A stretch of DNA of 64,000 nucleotides from Kumtagia ephedrae (GCF_003012745.1 NZ_PXYK01000006.1:1-64000), one strand, 5' to 3'. Positions 30,227 through 39,617 are shown, counted from the stretch's first letter. The notes: a model not told the origin generated them from the letters alone. Numbers and translations: made by a program.

Positions 30227-31069
30227 CTACTCGACCGCCACGGCGGTCGTCCTGCGGATCACCTCCGCGTCGAGTTCCGCCAGAAAGGCGGATATCCGCG
30301 CCGCGTTGTCGCCGAGGTCGTGGCGCCCGTAACGCCAGGCCGAGCGCATGTCGACATAGGTCGGTCCGGCCTCGTCGGTGAGGCGGACCGAGACATCCAC
30401 CGGAAGCGCGATCAGCGGCGTCGCCGCTTCCGCCTCGATCGTGACCTCGCCGGGCGGATGCTCCAGCCCGCCGGGGCGGAAGCGCCAGCCCTTGGCCGCC
30501 ATGACGGCTTCCACGACTTCGAGCGCCTGGTCGAAAGGCAGGTCGTAGCGACGACCGGTGACGTTCGGATAGGCGCGCGCCTGCTCGGCCGCCGCGGCCG
30601 GCGCGATCGGCAGCACCCGGTTCATGCCAGAGCCGCGCGCGGCCGCCGCCTGGACCAGGCTGGGCGGATCGGCGGTGTCGGTCGAGATGTCCGCCAGCAT
30701 CGGCAGGACGGCGGCGCGGTAGCCGGCGAACAGGAACGGGGCAAGCACGATCAAGGCGAGAAGCGTGCCGACGCCGAGGTCGAAGCCGCCGAGGTCGCCG
30801 TCGTTCCAGAATCGATGGAAGGCGACGCCGGCAAAGACCAGCGCCGCGCAGGCGATCGCCGGGACGAGGGTCAAGACGGTCAGGAACGCCGGCGTGTCGA
30901 GCAGGCCATAGCGGTGCGAGAGACCGGCGGTGACGGAAAGAACAAGGGCGAAGGCGCCGGTCCTCCGCGCCCAACCCGCCGCCCGCCGTTCCAGAACCGC
31001 CGCCATGCAATCCGCTGTCCGTGACCGCCGCCAAAGGGTGCTGCCCGGCAGCGGCTGACGCACACTCAT
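30227..31069 (-). CDS. DUF1499 domain membrane protein
   Basis: The 280-residue product has three hydrophobic segments in its first 150 residues ([60 protein letters not shown]). A C-terminal DUF1499 domain carries [20 protein letters not shown] and [20 protein letters not shown]. The function of DUF1499 is not known. The start is uncertain: ATG 31069 or ATG 31006, both with weak ribosome sites. Confidence 0.78.
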   Translation of the reverse strand: MSVRQPLPGSTLWRRSRTADCMAAVLERRAAGWARRTGAFALVLSVTAGLSHRYGLLDTPAFLTVLTLVPAIACAALVFAGVAFHRFWNDGDLGGFDLGVGTLLALIVLAPFLFAGYRAAVLPMLADISTDTADPPSLVQAAAARGSGMNRVLPIAPAAAAEQARAYPNVTGRRYDLPFDQALEVVEAVMAAKGWRFRPGGLEHPPGEVTIEAEAATPLIALPVDVSVRLTDEAGPTYVDMRSAWRYGRHDLGDNAARISAFLAELDAEVIRRTTAVAVE

Positions 31070-31113
31070 TATCAGCCGCCCATCGCGGCAACAATGCGCC
31101 CGCGCCTTCCCGC

Positions 31114-32745
31114 TCACGCATCCGTCGGCAGGCGAAAATCCCTGAACTGTTCGCGGAGCGCCGTCTTCCTGATCTTGCCGGCGGCGGTGTGCGGGATCTC
31201 GTCGACGAACACCACCTCGTCCGGCATCCACCACTTCGCCACCTTGCCGTCCATGAAGGCGAGGATGTCGGCCTTCTCAGGCTCCTTGCCCGGCTTCCTC
31301 ACCACCACCAGCAGCGGCCGCTCGTCCCAGCGCGAGTGGCGCACGCCGATCACCGCGGCTTCGGCCACGTCGGGATGGCCGACCGCCAGGTTTTCCAGGT
31401 CGATGCTCGATATCCACTCGCCGCCGGACTTGATCACGTCCTTGGCCCGGTCGGTGACCTGCATGTAGCCGCAGGCGTCGATATGGGCGACGTCGCCGGT
31501 GTCGAACCAGCCGTCTTCGTCGAACTGCTCCTTGCCGTCGCCGCCATAATAAGCGGCCGCGACAGCCGGCCCGCGCACCTTCAGCCGGCCGAAGGTTTTT
31601 CCGTCCCACGGATGGTCATGATCGTCGTCGTCCGTCACCTTCATCTCGACGCCGAAGGGCGCGTGGCCCTGCTTCTGCTGCACCGCCAGGCGCTCTTCCC
31701 CCTCGAGCGCGTCGTAGTCCGGCTTCATCGTGCACAGCGAGCCCAGCGGCGACATTTCGGTCATGCCCCAGGCGTGGATGACCTCGACCCCGTAATTCTC
31801 CTGGAACTTCCGGGTGATGGCGAGCGGACAGGCAGCCCCGCCGATCACCACTTTCCCGAGATGCGGCAGCATGCTGCAGGTCTCCTCCAGATATTGCAGC
31901 AGCATCAGCCAGACGGTCGGCACGGCCGCGGAGAAAGTCACCTTCTCGGTGTCCAGCAGCTCGTAGATCGAGGCGCCGTCCATCTTGCCGCCCGGCATGA
32001 CGATCTTTGCGCCGACCATCGGGCAGCTCTGCGCCAGCCCCCAGGCGTTGGCATGGAACATCGGCACGACCGGCAGCACCACGTCGCGCGCCGAGATGCC
32101 CATGGCGTCGGGCATGGCAGCCATCATCGCGTGCAGCACATTGGAGCGGTGGCTGTAGACGACGCCCTTGGGATTGCCGGTGGTGCCGGAGGTGTAGCAC
32201 ATGCCGGCCGCCGTGTTCTCGTCAAAGCTCCGCCAGGCGAAGTCGCCGTCGGCCTCGGCCAGCCATTCCTCATACGGCATGACATCGGGCAGGCTGGTCT
32301 GAGGCATGTGCGCCCGGTCGGTAAGCACCACCACCTTCCGAACCGACTTGACGGAGGGCACGATCTTCTCCGCCAGCGGCAGGAAGGTCAGGTCGACGAA
32401 CAGCAGCCGGTCCTCGGCATGGTTCATGATCCAGGCGATCTGGTCGGGGAACAGGCGCGGATTGAGCGTGTGGTAGATGCCGCCCATGCCCATGATGCCG
32501 TACCACGCCTCCAGATGCCGGGCGGTGTTCCAGGCGAGCGTGGCGATGCGGTCGCCGACACGATAGCCGTCGCGCTCCAGCCGCTGCGCCACCTTTAAAG
32601 CGCGGGTCCGTATCCCGGCATAGGTCGTGCGCACGACCGGCCCCTCGACCGATCGCGACACCACCTCTCGCCCGCCATGCTGGGCGGCGGCGTGGTCGAG
32701 AATCTTGTGGCAGAGCAATGGCCAGGGCTGCATCAGACCGAGCAT
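31114..32745 (-). CDS. Acyl-CoA synthetase (AMP-forming, DmdB-like/medium-chain type)
   Basis: ANL-superfamily ligase activating a carboxylic acid to its CoA thioester via an acyl-AMP. The 543-residue product contains the AMP-binding P-loop [32 protein letters not shown], the hinge [15 protein letters not shown] and a catalytic lysine in [12 protein letters not shown]. The overall pattern is closest to medium/long-chain and methylmercaptopropionate CoA ligases; the substrate is unassigned. AGAGGAGGAA precedes ATG 32745. It appears monocistronic. Confidence 0.9.
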   Translation of the reverse strand: MLGLMQPWPLLCHKILDHAAAQHGGREVVSRSVEGPVVRTTYAGIRTRALKVAQRLERDGYRVGDRIATLAWNTARHLEAWYGIMGMGGIYHTLNPRLFPDQIAWIMNHAEDRLLFVDLTFLPLAEKIVPSVKSVRKVVVLTDRAHMPQTSLPDVMPYEEWLAEADGDFAWRSFDENTAAGMCYTSGTTGNPKGVVYSHRSNVLHAMMAAMPDAMGISARDVVLPVVPMFHANAWGLAQSCPMVGAKIVMPGGKMDGASIYELLDTEKVTFSAAVPTVWLMLLQYLEETCSMLPHLGKVVIGGAACPLAITRKFQENYGVEVIHAWGMTEMSPLGSLCTMKPDYDALEGEERLAVQQKQGHAPFGVEMKVTDDDDHDHPWDGKTFGRLKVRGPAVAAAYYGGDGKEQFDEDGWFDTGDVAHIDACGYMQVTDRAKDVIKSGGEWISSIDLENLAVGHPDVAEAAVIGVRHSRWDERPLLVVVRKPGKEPEKADILAFMDGKVAKWWMPDEVVFVDEIPHTAAGKIRKTALREQFRDFRLPTDA

Positions 32746-32907
32746 CGGGGTTCCTCCTCTTGTTCGTTCCCGCCGGAAGATTGCGGCGCAACCCCTTCCC
32801 TGTCCAGAGCCGGTTTCCGCAGCGTAGCCGGTCCGTGCCACATTGCGGCCAATGTCGGCGCCAACATGGAAAACGGGCGAGGTTGGTTAACAGGCGCGAG
32901 GTTTGTC

Positions 32908-33351
32908 ATGGACGCGCAGAAAAAACCCGTCGACGAGCAGAAGTCCGTCGAAGAGCACGGCAACGCCGAAGAACTCCGGCAAGCGGCAAAGGCGGAAGCA
33001 GCCACACCGGCGGCCGAAGGCGAAATCGCTCCCGCTGCCGAGGCGGAATCCATCGCCGCCACCGAAGCGGATGCCGTCAGCGAAGGCCAGTTCGAGGAGA
33101 TCGCCGTCCAGGCGCTGGAAGGCGTCGGCGGCACCATCCTGTTCAGGATGCGGATCGACGGCGGCGCGGAGAGCCAGCACGTCGCGGCCGGCGCGGTCGG
33201 CGACGGCGAGGCCCGGCAGTTCCTCATCCTGTCGATGCCCACGGCCGGCGGCGAATTGCGGGTCGAGCCGGCGGGCGACAGCGACAATCCGGTCGCCGGC
33301 ATCGCCGCCTCCTATGCCGGGCTGGCGGACGTGTTCGCGGCCGCCGCATAA
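32908..33351 (+). CDS. Hypothetical protein with Ala/Glu-rich N-terminus
   Basis: No family recognised. The 147-residue product has a low-complexity acidic N-terminal half (about 60 residues rich in Ala, Glu and Pro) and a compact C-terminal half (FEEIAVQALEGVGGTILFRM, then a likely beta-rich segment). No signal peptide or membrane segment was seen. GAGG lies 8 nt before ATG 32908; this start is preferred to several upstream candidates. It lies between a divergent acyl-CoA synthetase and a DUF427 gene. Confidence 0.6.
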   Translation: MDAQKKPVDEQKSVEEHGNAEELRQAAKAEAATPAAEGEIAPAAEAESIAATEADAVSEGQFEEIAVQALEGVGGTILFRMRIDGGAESQHVAAGAVGDGEARQFLILSMPTAGGELRVEPAGDSDNPVAGIAASYAGLADVFAAAA

Positions 33352-33443
33352 GCGGCCTTGCGCGCTGCCGCGACGACCCCACATCAAGGCGATCGCATCG
33401 GCCGCACGGCCGGATACGACCACAGGACCGAAAGGATCGCCCG

Positions 33444-33824
33444 ATGACACGCTCGAATCCGGCCCCGGGCTTCGCCCGCAATCCATCCAAGGTGATCACC
33501 ATCGAAGCCCATGACGGCGAGGTGACGGTGAGCGCCGGCGACGTGCCGATCGCAAGGTCGGCAAGCGCCAAGATTCTGGCGGAAACGCCCTACGCGCCGG
33601 TCTTCTACATTCCTTTTTCGGACATCGATTTCGGCAAGCTGTCGAAGACAGATCATTCGACCCACTGCCCCTACAAGGGGGATGCCAGCTACTGGAGCAT
33701 CGAGGCGCTCGGCGAAGCCGGCAGGAACACCATGTGGGCCTATGAGGCACCGTTCGACGAGGCCATTGCCATCAAGGACCACGGCGCCTTCTATCCCGAC
33801 AAGGTGACGATCAGGACGGCCTAA
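33444..33824 (+). CDS. DUF427 domain protein
   Basis: The 126-residue product carries the DUF427 core: ITIEAHDGEVTVSAGDVPIA, the FYIPFSDIDF block, THCPYKGDASYW and AWAYEAPF-like (MWAYEAPFDEAIAIKDHGAFYPDKV). The function is unknown; the fold is a small beta tent shared with proteins of sugar and nucleotide metabolism. AAAGGAT precedes the ATG. Its last 14 bp overlap the end of the convergent nucleotidyltransferase gene. Confidence 0.85.
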   Translation: MTRSNPAPGFARNPSKVITIEAHDGEVTVSAGDVPIARSASAKILAETPYAPVFYIPFSDIDFGKLSKTDHSTHCPYKGDASYWSIEALGEAGRNTMWAYEAPFDEAIAIKDHGAFYPDKVTIRTA

Positions 33825-34929
33825 CCGGCTTGCCGGCCAGTTGGACGGGCATTCCGGCCAGGCCGATATCGTCCGATGAAACGCCGAATTGCGGCGCCCA
33901 TCGCTCCGCCGCCTCGTCGAGCATGCCGCCGATTTCGGACGTGAGCCTGGTCTTGCCGAGCGTCAGCGCGTGGCGCCAGGTTGGACCGCGCTGCCATGCC
34001 TCCATCCAGGCTTCGATCAACTCGAACCCATTGAGCCTCACCAGGGCTTCGATCAGGAAAGACGCCTGCCCCAGATCCTTGGCCGCCTTCTCCCTGTCCT
34101 TGCGCCGCGTCGCGACGATCAGCTTGTGGATCGCGTACCGCGTCGGAGCGGGAACGGTGACCGGCACGCCGCCGCCATAAAGCAACACGGATCGAGCGGG
34201 GTGGCGGATCAGGAAATCGAGAAAGCGCAGCGGCTGCGCCGCCGTGCCAGCAAGGGCGGGCATCGTCGAGGGCTTGCCGGAATGGTCATCCGAGCCCCTG
34301 TTCGGAACGAGAAACTCGATCTTGTAGCCGCGCGCATTCACATAGCTGGTGGTTTTGCGCCCGTCCGTCATGTTGGATACCGCTCGAAACGACAGGTCAA
34401 TCTGCGCGATCTTTTCGAGAACCGGTGACATATTGTCGTCGATAGCGATCGAGATGCCGTGATCCTGAGCGAGATCGATGTCGCCGGTCTGCAGATACCG
34501 CTCAGGGCGCGCTCCTACCAATCCCGGATAGGTCTGGAACGCAATCGTTCCGATCAGAACGCCGCGCAGGCGAAAGAACCCGGCCCTGGCGATCTTGTCG
34601 ACCAGCGCGCCCGTCATCGCGTCTGGCACCGGAAGGCCGGCAGCCCGAAGCATGCGAACCGCTTCCAGGCGGGCCTTCAAAGCCGTCTTGTTACGGTCGA
34701 ATGCTTCCACTCGGGATGAAATCGCCTCGTCAGAAGCGGGGCCGACATATTTGCGCGACTTCTTGCCCGTCAAAGGTTCGTAGCCGTCGTAGTACCAATA
34801 ATCCCGGCCCTTGACCGTGCTCCTGGAAAAACTGCCGTTTTCCGGAAACGCCTCGTCGAAGGCTGCATCCAGGGTACGTTGATTGAGATCGGCGAATACG
34901 GTTTGAGTTGCCTGATCGATCGGTTGCAT
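33811..34929 (-). CDS. GSU2403-family nucleotidyltransferase-fold protein
   Basis: The 372-residue product matches the NTP_transf_8/GSU2403 type. It has an N-terminal segment SRSTVKGRDYWYYDGYEPLTGKK, FRLRGVLIGTIAFQTYPGLVG and an nucleotidyltransferase-like metal motif TGDIDLAQD. Related nucleotidyltransferases serve as toxins in several TA classes, but no partner gene is visible here. The ATG lies only 2 nt from a perfect 36-bp palindrome and has no ribosome site. Base composition is more AT-rich than its neighbours, which suggests horizontal acquisition. The biological role is unknown. Confidence 0.78.
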   Translation of the reverse strand: MQPIDQATQTVFADLNQRTLDAAFDEAFPENGSFSRSTVKGRDYWYYDGYEPLTGKKSRKYVGPASDEAISSRVEAFDRNKTALKARLEAVRMLRAAGLPVPDAMTGALVDKIARAGFFRLRGVLIGTIAFQTYPGLVGARPERYLQTGDIDLAQDHGISIAIDDNMSPVLEKIAQIDLSFRAVSNMTDGRKTTSYVNARGYKIEFLVPNRGSDDHSGKPSTMPALAGTAAQPLRFLDFLIRHPARSVLLYGGGVPVTVPAPTRYAIHKLIVATRRKDREKAAKDLGQASFLIEALVRLNGFELIEAWMEAWQRGPTWRHALTLGKTRLTSEIGGMLDEAAERWAPQFGVSSDDIGLAGMPVQLAGKPVRPS

Positions 34930-34931
34930 GG

Positions 34932-34967
34932 CTAGTTATAGGAAAATCCGGATTTTCCTATAACTAG
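34932..34967. promoter_or_regulatory. Perfect 36-bp palindrome at the start of the nucleotidyltransferase gene
   Basis: CTAGTTATAGGAAAATCC is followed immediately by its exact complement. On the minus strand it supplies a -10 box TATAAC 5 nt before the ATG at 34929, with TTATAG 17 nt further upstream as a weak -35. The same promoter-like elements occur on the plus strand by symmetry. It is a strong candidate operator. Confidence 0.7.
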
Positions 34968-34999
34968 CTTCCCCAATGAATCATCGCCAGGCAAAAAGA

Positions 35000-35029
35000 G
35001 TTATAGGAAAGCCCAGATTTTCCTATAAC
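35000..35029. promoter_or_regulatory. Second, imperfect copy of the GTTATAGGAAA palindrome
   Basis: GTTATAGGAAA and TTTTCCTATAAC flank a 7-nt centre (GCCCAGA). The arms are the same as in the 36-bp palindrome, with centres 65 bp apart (about six helical turns). The remaining sequence up to 35112 shows only a 50-codon frame that is probably spurious. Confidence 0.6.
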
Positions 35030-35112
35030 CATTTTATATCAATTAGATGCCCGAATTTAGCGACCCAAGGGCCTAAGGCACCTCCAGAAGAATTTCGCCA
35101 TGGTCTCTCCGC

Positions 35113-35853
35113 TCAGTCATCCATCTCGTAGCTGCCGTCGCGGTCGGCGTCGTCCAGGCGCACGAAGGTGACGCCGCGCGCCTTCAGCTTGAGCAGGCCC
35201 TTCACCAGACCCGCGCCTGCCGAACGCGTCGGCTGGTTGATGTGGGCGATCAGCACGTCGCCGTCCTTGGCCGCCGCCACCCGCCTTTCGGTGCTGCCGG
35301 CCGAAAGCAGCGCGCCGCCGTCGGCATTGATCGAATAGCCGGCGACGTGGAAGCCGAGCGCCTTGATCTCTGCGATCGCCGTCCGGCTGTATTTTGCGGT
35401 CGCGCCGCGGAACCAGCGCGGCTGGGCGAGCCCGGCTGCGATGATCGCGGCCGCGCCGTCGTTGATCTCCGAGGCAACCGCCGCCGGGCTGCCGGCGGAG
35501 CGGATGCCGTAGATGCGCATCGGCGCGTCCACGGCCGGAATGTGCCGGTCGCCATGGTTCTCGATCTCGAACAGGTCGGGATGCGCGCGCATCACGGCAA
35601 GCGCCTCGGGATTGCGCTTCAGCCACAGCCCGGTGACGAAGATGGTGGCCGGGATGCGGTGTTCGACCAGCGCCGCCAGGATGCGGTTGTCGGTGCGGCC
35701 GCCGCAGGCGTCGAGGGTGAGCGCCACCCGAGTCTCGCCGGCCGCTGACGACTTCAGATGCAGGGAGGGCTCCACCAGGGCACCGGCCCGTGCGGACAGG
35801 GCAGTTCCCAGCAGCACCGCCGCGACGACAGTCGATCGAAGCATGGAGATCAT
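35113..35853 (-). CDS. Secreted polysaccharide deacetylase (NodB homology domain)
   Basis: CE4-type deacetylase predicted to act on N-acetylated glycans in the periplasm or outside. The 246-residue product has a signal peptide (MISMLRSTVVAAVLLGTALSARA), motif 1 as TLDACGG and motif 2 as ENHGDRH (His-x3-His metal ligands). The usual TFDD is changed to TLDA, so the aspartate that normally ligates the metal is missing; this variant exists in other members, but activity is uncertain. AAGGCG precedes ATG 35853. Not linked to nod genes. Confidence 0.85.
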   Translation of the reverse strand: MISMLRSTVVAAVLLGTALSARAGALVEPSLHLKSSAAGETRVALTLDACGGRTDNRILAALVEHRIPATIFVTGLWLKRNPEALAVMRAHPDLFEIENHGDRHIPAVDAPMRIYGIRSAGSPAAVASEINDGAAAIIAAGLAQPRWFRGATAKYSRTAIAEIKALGFHVAGYSINADGGALLSAGSTERRVAAAKDGDVLIAHINQPTRSAGAGLVKGLLKLKARGVTFVRLDDADRDGSYEMDD

Positions 35854-35961
35854 GAAAACGCCTTGAGGAAGGATCGCGGTCCCGATCCTCCTGCTTCGCG
35901 TCCATTTTGCGGCATCCGCAAGCCCGGTGTCGCGCACGGCGGGGCAGTCACTGCGAAGTGA

Positions 35962-38628
35962 TCAGCCGCCCTTCCCCACCGCCGCCTGCGCGGCCGCCAG
36001 CCGGGCGATCGGCACGCGGAAGGGCGAGCACGACACATAGTCCAGACCGACCTTCTCGCAGAAGCGGATCGAGGCGGGGTCGCCGCCGTGCTCGCCGCAG
36101 ATGCCGAGTTTTATGCCGGGCCGCGTGCTTCTTCCCTTCTCCGCCGCCATCGCCACCAGCTCGCCGACGCCGTCGACGTCGATCGACACGAACGGATCCT
36201 GGTCGATGATGCCCTTCTGGCGATAGGTCTCCAGGAACGGCGCGGCGTCGTCCCGGCTGATGCCGAAGGTGGTCTGGGTGAGGTCGTTGGTGCCGAAGGA
36301 GAAGAATTCCGCGGTCTCGGCGATCACGTGGGCGCGGATGGCGGCACGCGGAAGCTCGATCATCGTGCCGGTGAGATAGTCGACCGAAACGCCGGCTTCC
36401 TCGATCACGCTTTTCGCCACAGCATCGATGCGCGCCTTCACATAGTCGAGCTCCTTCTTCAGCCCGACGAGCGGCACCATGATTTCCGGCACCACCGGGC
36501 TGCCGGTCTTGCGGCCGGCCTCCACCGCCGCCTCGAAGATGGCGCGCGTCTGCATCTCGGCGATCTCCGGATAGGAGACGGCGAGCCGGCAGCCGCGATG
36601 GCCGAGCATCGGATTGAACTCGTGCAGCGCCTCGGTGCGGTGCCGCAGCTTGTCGGCAGGCACGTTCAGCACCGCCGCCACCTCCTCGAATTCCTTCTCG
36701 GTCTTGGGCAGGAACTCATGCAGCGGCGGGTCGAGCAGGCGGATGGTGACCGGCAGGCCCGCCATGATCTCGAACAGCTCGACGAAGTCGGAACGCTGCA
36801 TCGGCAGCAGCTTGGCGAGCGCGGCGCGCCGGCCCTTCTCGTCCTCGGCGAGAATCATCTCGCGCATGGCGACGATGCGGTCGCCGTCGAAGAACATGTG
36901 CTCGGTGCGGCACAGCCCGATGCCCTCGGCGCCGAAGGAGCGGGCCATGCGCGCGTCGGCGGGCGTCTCGGCATTGGTACGCACCTTCATGCGGCGCGCC
37001 TTGTCCGCCCATTCCATGATGGCTGCGAAATCGCCGGAGAGCTCCGGCTGCAGCATGGCGACCGCGCCCTTCAGCACCTGGCCGGTGCCGCCGTCGATGG
37101 TGACGACGTCGCCGCCCTTCAGCGTGTGGCCCATGGCCACCAGCGTTCCCGCGCGGTAGTCGACACGCAGCGAGCCGGCGCCGGAGACACAGGGCTTGCC
37201 CATGCCGCGCGCCACCACGGCGGCATGGCTGGTCATGCCGCCGCGCGTCGTCAGAATGCCTTCGGCCGCATGCATGCCGTGGATGTCTTCCGGGCTGGTC
37301 TCGACGCGCACCAGGATAACCTTGCGGCCGGCCTTCCTCGCCTCCTCCGCCTCGTGGGAGGAAAACACGATCTCGCCGGTCGCCGCGCCCGGCGAGGCCG
37401 GCAGGCCGGTGCCGATGACGTTGCGCTCGGCCTTCGGATCGATGGTCGGATGCAGCAGCTGGTCGAGCGAGGCCGGGTCGATGCGCAAAACCGCCTCGTC
37501 GCGGCTGATCAGCCCTTCATTGGCCATGTCGGCCGCCATCTTCAGCGCCGCCTTGGCCGTGCGCTTGCCCGAGCGGGTCTGCAGCATCCACAATTTTCCG
37601 CGCTCGATGGTGAATTCGAGATCCTGCATGTCGCGGTAGTGCCTTTCCAGCCGCTCGCAGATGTCGACGAACGAGGCGAACGCCTCCGGCATCAGCTTCT
37701 GCAGCGACGGCCGGTCGGAGCCGGCGGCGATGCGCGCCTTCTCGGTGATGTTCTGCGGCGTGCGGATGCCCGCCACGACGTCCTCGCCCTGCGCATTCAC
37801 CAAAAATTCGCCGTAGAGCGCCTTCTCGCCGGTCGACGGATTGCGCGTGAACGCCACGCCGGTGGCGGAGGTCTCCCCCATGTTGCCGAATACCATGGCC
37901 TGCACGTTGACCGCCGTGCCCCAGCTTTCGGGGATGTCGTGCAGGCGGCGATAGGTGATGGCGCGTGCGTTCATCCAGCTGGAGAACACCGCACCGATGG
38001 CACCCCAGAGCTGCTCGTCCGGATCTTGCGGGAACGGCTTTCCCAGTTCCTCCTCGACCCTGTCCTTGTAGAGCGCGATCACCTCCTGCCATTGCCCGGC
38101 CGAGAATTCGGTGTCGAGTTCGTAGCCGAGCCGCGCCTTCTCCTCCTCCAGGATCTCCTCGAACAGCTCGTGGTCGAGGCCGAGCACCACGTCGGAATAC
38201 ATCTGGATGAAGCGGCGGTAGCTGTCATAGGCGAAACGCGCGTCGCCGGAATCCCTGGCCAGCGCCTCGACGGTGACGTCGTTGAGGCCGAGGTTAAGCA
38301 CGGTGTCCATCATGCCCGGCATGGAGGCGCGCCCGCCGGAGCGCACCGACACCAGCAGCAGCTTCTCGGGGTCGCCGAAGCGGCGACCGGCTATCCTGCC
38401 GACCTCGGCGAGAGCCGCCTTCACCTGCCCGGCCAGCTCCTCCGGATGGCCGTTGCCGTTGGCATAGTAGAAATTGCAGGCTTCCGTGGTGATGGTGAAG
38501 CCGGGCGGCACGGGCAGGCCGAGGCTGCACATCTCGGCAAGGTTGGCGCCCTTGCCGCCGAGCAGGTTCCTGTCGCCGGCGCGGCCTTCCGCCGCTCCGT
38601 CACCGAAGGTGTAGACCCACTTGGTCAT
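35962..38628 (-). CDS. ppdK: Pyruvate, phosphate dikinase
   Basis: Reversibly converts pyruvate, ATP and phosphate to phosphoenolpyruvate, AMP and pyrophosphate, at the glycolysis/gluconeogenesis switch. The 888-residue product has the N-terminal ATP-grasp domain (LLGGKGANLAEMCSLGLPVPPGF), the phosphohistidine loop GGMTSHAAVVARGMGKPCV with His468, and the C-terminal PEP-binding barrel ending with FSFGTNDLTQTTFG and GICGEHGGDP (catalytic Cys). Typical length. The 15-bp element found upstream of glgP also precedes this gene. Confidence 0.96.
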   Translation of the reverse strand: MTKWVYTFGDGAAEGRAGDRNLLGGKGANLAEMCSLGLPVPPGFTITTEACNFYYANGNGHPEELAGQVKAALAEVGRIAGRRFGDPEKLLLVSVRSGGRASMPGMMDTVLNLGLNDVTVEALARDSGDARFAYDSYRRFIQMYSDVVLGLDHELFEEILEEEKARLGYELDTEFSAGQWQEVIALYKDRVEEELGKPFPQDPDEQLWGAIGAVFSSWMNARAITYRRLHDIPESWGTAVNVQAMVFGNMGETSATGVAFTRNPSTGEKALYGEFLVNAQGEDVVAGIRTPQNITEKARIAAGSDRPSLQKLMPEAFASFVDICERLERHYRDMQDLEFTIERGKLWMLQTRSGKRTAKAALKMAADMANEGLISRDEAVLRIDPASLDQLLHPTIDPKAERNVIGTGLPASPGAATGEIVFSSHEAEEARKAGRKVILVRVETSPEDIHGMHAAEGILTTRGGMTSHAAVVARGMGKPCVSGAGSLRVDYRAGTLVAMGHTLKGGDVVTIDGGTGQVLKGAVAMLQPELSGDFAAIMEWADKARRMKVRTNAETPADARMARSFGAEGIGLCRTEHMFFDGDRIVAMREMILAEDEKGRRAALAKLLPMQRSDFVELFEIMAGLPVTIRLLDPPLHEFLPKTEKEFEEVAAVLNVPADKLRHRTEALHEFNPMLGHRGCRLAVSYPEIAEMQTRAIFEAAVEAGRKTGSPVVPEIMVPLVGLKKELDYVKARIDAVAKSVIEEAGVSVDYLTGTMIELPRAAIRAHVIAETAEFFSFGTNDLTQTTFGISRDDAAPFLETYRQKGIIDQDPFVSIDVDGVGELVAMAAEKGRSTRPGIKLGICGEHGGDPASIRFCEKVGLDYVSCSPFRVPIARLAAAQAAVGKGG

Positions 38629-38711
38629 GCTCGCTCCTTGCCGGCTGGCATCGAGGCAGCGATAGGATGCTGCGCTGCGAAAGGCAAGCGCCGGAGGGCG
38701 CCGCTAACCCC

Positions 38712-38726
38712 TACAATCGATTAGAA
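38712..38726 (-). promoter_or_regulatory. Candidate regulatory element upstream of ppdK (shared with glgP)
   Basis: Minus-strand TTCTAATCGATTGTA, identical to 16298-16312 and placed 84-98 nt before the ppdK start in the same orientation. Palindromic core AATCGATT. It also lies about 75 nt before the divergent VOC gene, so that gene could be affected too. Confidence 0.5.
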
Positions 38727-38798
38727 ATTCCGGCTTTTTCGGGGCTTGCCGCCGGCACTCCGTTCTTGTAGAACATACAGAGAACGAGGAGTTGCGTG

Positions 38799-39143
38799 AT
38801 GAAACAGACCGGAAAGCTCGATTACCTCGAAATGGCCGCCCCGCGCGGTACGCTGGACAGCGTCAAGGCGTTCTACAGCGCCGCCTTCTCCTGGTCCTTC
38901 ACCGATTACGGCCCGACCTACTCGGCGTTCGACGAAGGGCTGGAAGGCGGCTTCCAGGCCGAAAGCACCGAAGCCGCGCAAAGGCCGCTGCCCGTCCTCT
39001 ACTCGGAGGTGCTGGAGGAGACGCTGGCGGCGGTCGAGGCGGCGGGCGGAAAGATCGTCAAGCCGATCTTCTCCTTCCCCGGCGGCCGGCGTTTTCATTT
39101 CACCGACCCGGCCGGCAACGAACTGGCAGTGTGGGGCGAGTAG
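38799..39143 (+). CDS. VOC (glyoxalase/bleomycin-resistance) superfamily protein
   Basis: The 114-residue product is a two-module beta-alpha-beta-beta-beta protein: DYLEMAAPRGTLDSVKAFYSAAFSW at the start and RRFHFTDPAGNELAVWGE at the end. The terminal Glu of the second module is a typical metal ligand. Substrate unknown. ATG 38799 is preferred over the adjacent GTG because GAGGAG lies 7 nt before it. Divergent from ppdK. Confidence 0.82.
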   Translation: MKQTGKLDYLEMAAPRGTLDSVKAFYSAAFSWSFTDYGPTYSAFDEGLEGGFQAESTEAAQRPLPVLYSEVLEETLAAVEAAGGKIVKPIFSFPGGRRFHFTDPAGNELAVWGE

Positions 39144-39183
39144 AGCGCGATCCAGCCCTCCCCCTCAAAGGCGCATACGGAAC

Positions 39184-39325
39184 TACCCCCACCCCTAACC
39201 CCTCCCCACAAGGGGGAGGGGGGACCGGCTGGGCTCCGCCAGACGCCAATCGTCGACGATTTCGCATGGCATTGCGGCCGCAAAGTCCCCCTCCCCCTTG
39301 TGGGGAGGGGTTAGGGGTGGGGGTA
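39184..39325. repeat. Dispersed inverted-repeat element, family A copy 2
   Basis: The ends TACCCCCACCCCTAACCCC and GGGGTTAGGGGTGGGGGTA are complementary over about 20 bp with inner CCCC/GGGG hairpins. The core, read on the minus strand, contains GCGAAATCGTCGACGATTGG, closely matching the core of the copy at 2950-3083. It lies between the VOC gene and tRNA-Gln. Confidence 0.75.
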
Positions 39326-39492
39326 AACCCATATGCGATTGCCCTTCTACCTCAAGGGATTCAAGATGGAGGATTGGCCGCCGCGCCGCCGGCGCTCGGC
39401 ACGACTGTCCTGTTCGCCGCCGTTGCGTCACGATTGCGCTTCACCGACACTCTGCCTATAAGGCGGCGTCTCCGGCGCGCGCGCCGGGCTGC

Positions 39493-39567
39493 TGGGGCGT
39501 AGCCAAGCGGTAAGGCAGCGGTTTTTGGTACCGCCATTCCCTGGTTCGAATCCAGGCGCCCCAGCCA
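39493..39567 (+). tRNA. tRNA-Gln (anticodon TTG), CCA encoded
   Basis: The acceptor arms TGGGGCG and CGCCCCA pair over 7 bp. The D-arm AGCCAAGCGGTAAGGC, the anticodon stem GCGGT/ACCGC around a loop with TTG, and the T-arm CCTGGTTCGAATCCAGG are all present. G39564 is the discriminator and CCA follows in the DNA at 39565-39567. Flanking genes are ordinary, with no sign of an element integrated at its 3' end. Confidence 0.95.
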
Positions 39568-39617
39568 AAACTAAAAGGTCCGGTCCGGACGGGTTCCCGA
39601 GTGGATCGGCAGCCGCC

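Noticed and set aside
34976-35128. 50-codon plus-strand frame beginning after the 36-bp palindrome, a possible missing antitoxin
   Set aside because: No ribosome site, runs through the second palindrome and into the end of the deacetylase gene, and shows no antitoxin-like pattern.
36088-38724. 878-codon plus-strand frame opposite ppdK
   Set aside because: Shadow of ppdK on the opposite strand; also crosses the ppdK promoter. No domain recognised.
39493-39567. tRNA-Gln as an integration site for a genomic island
   Set aside because: No integrase, no repeated tRNA 3' end was noticed, and both flanks carry ordinary core genes.
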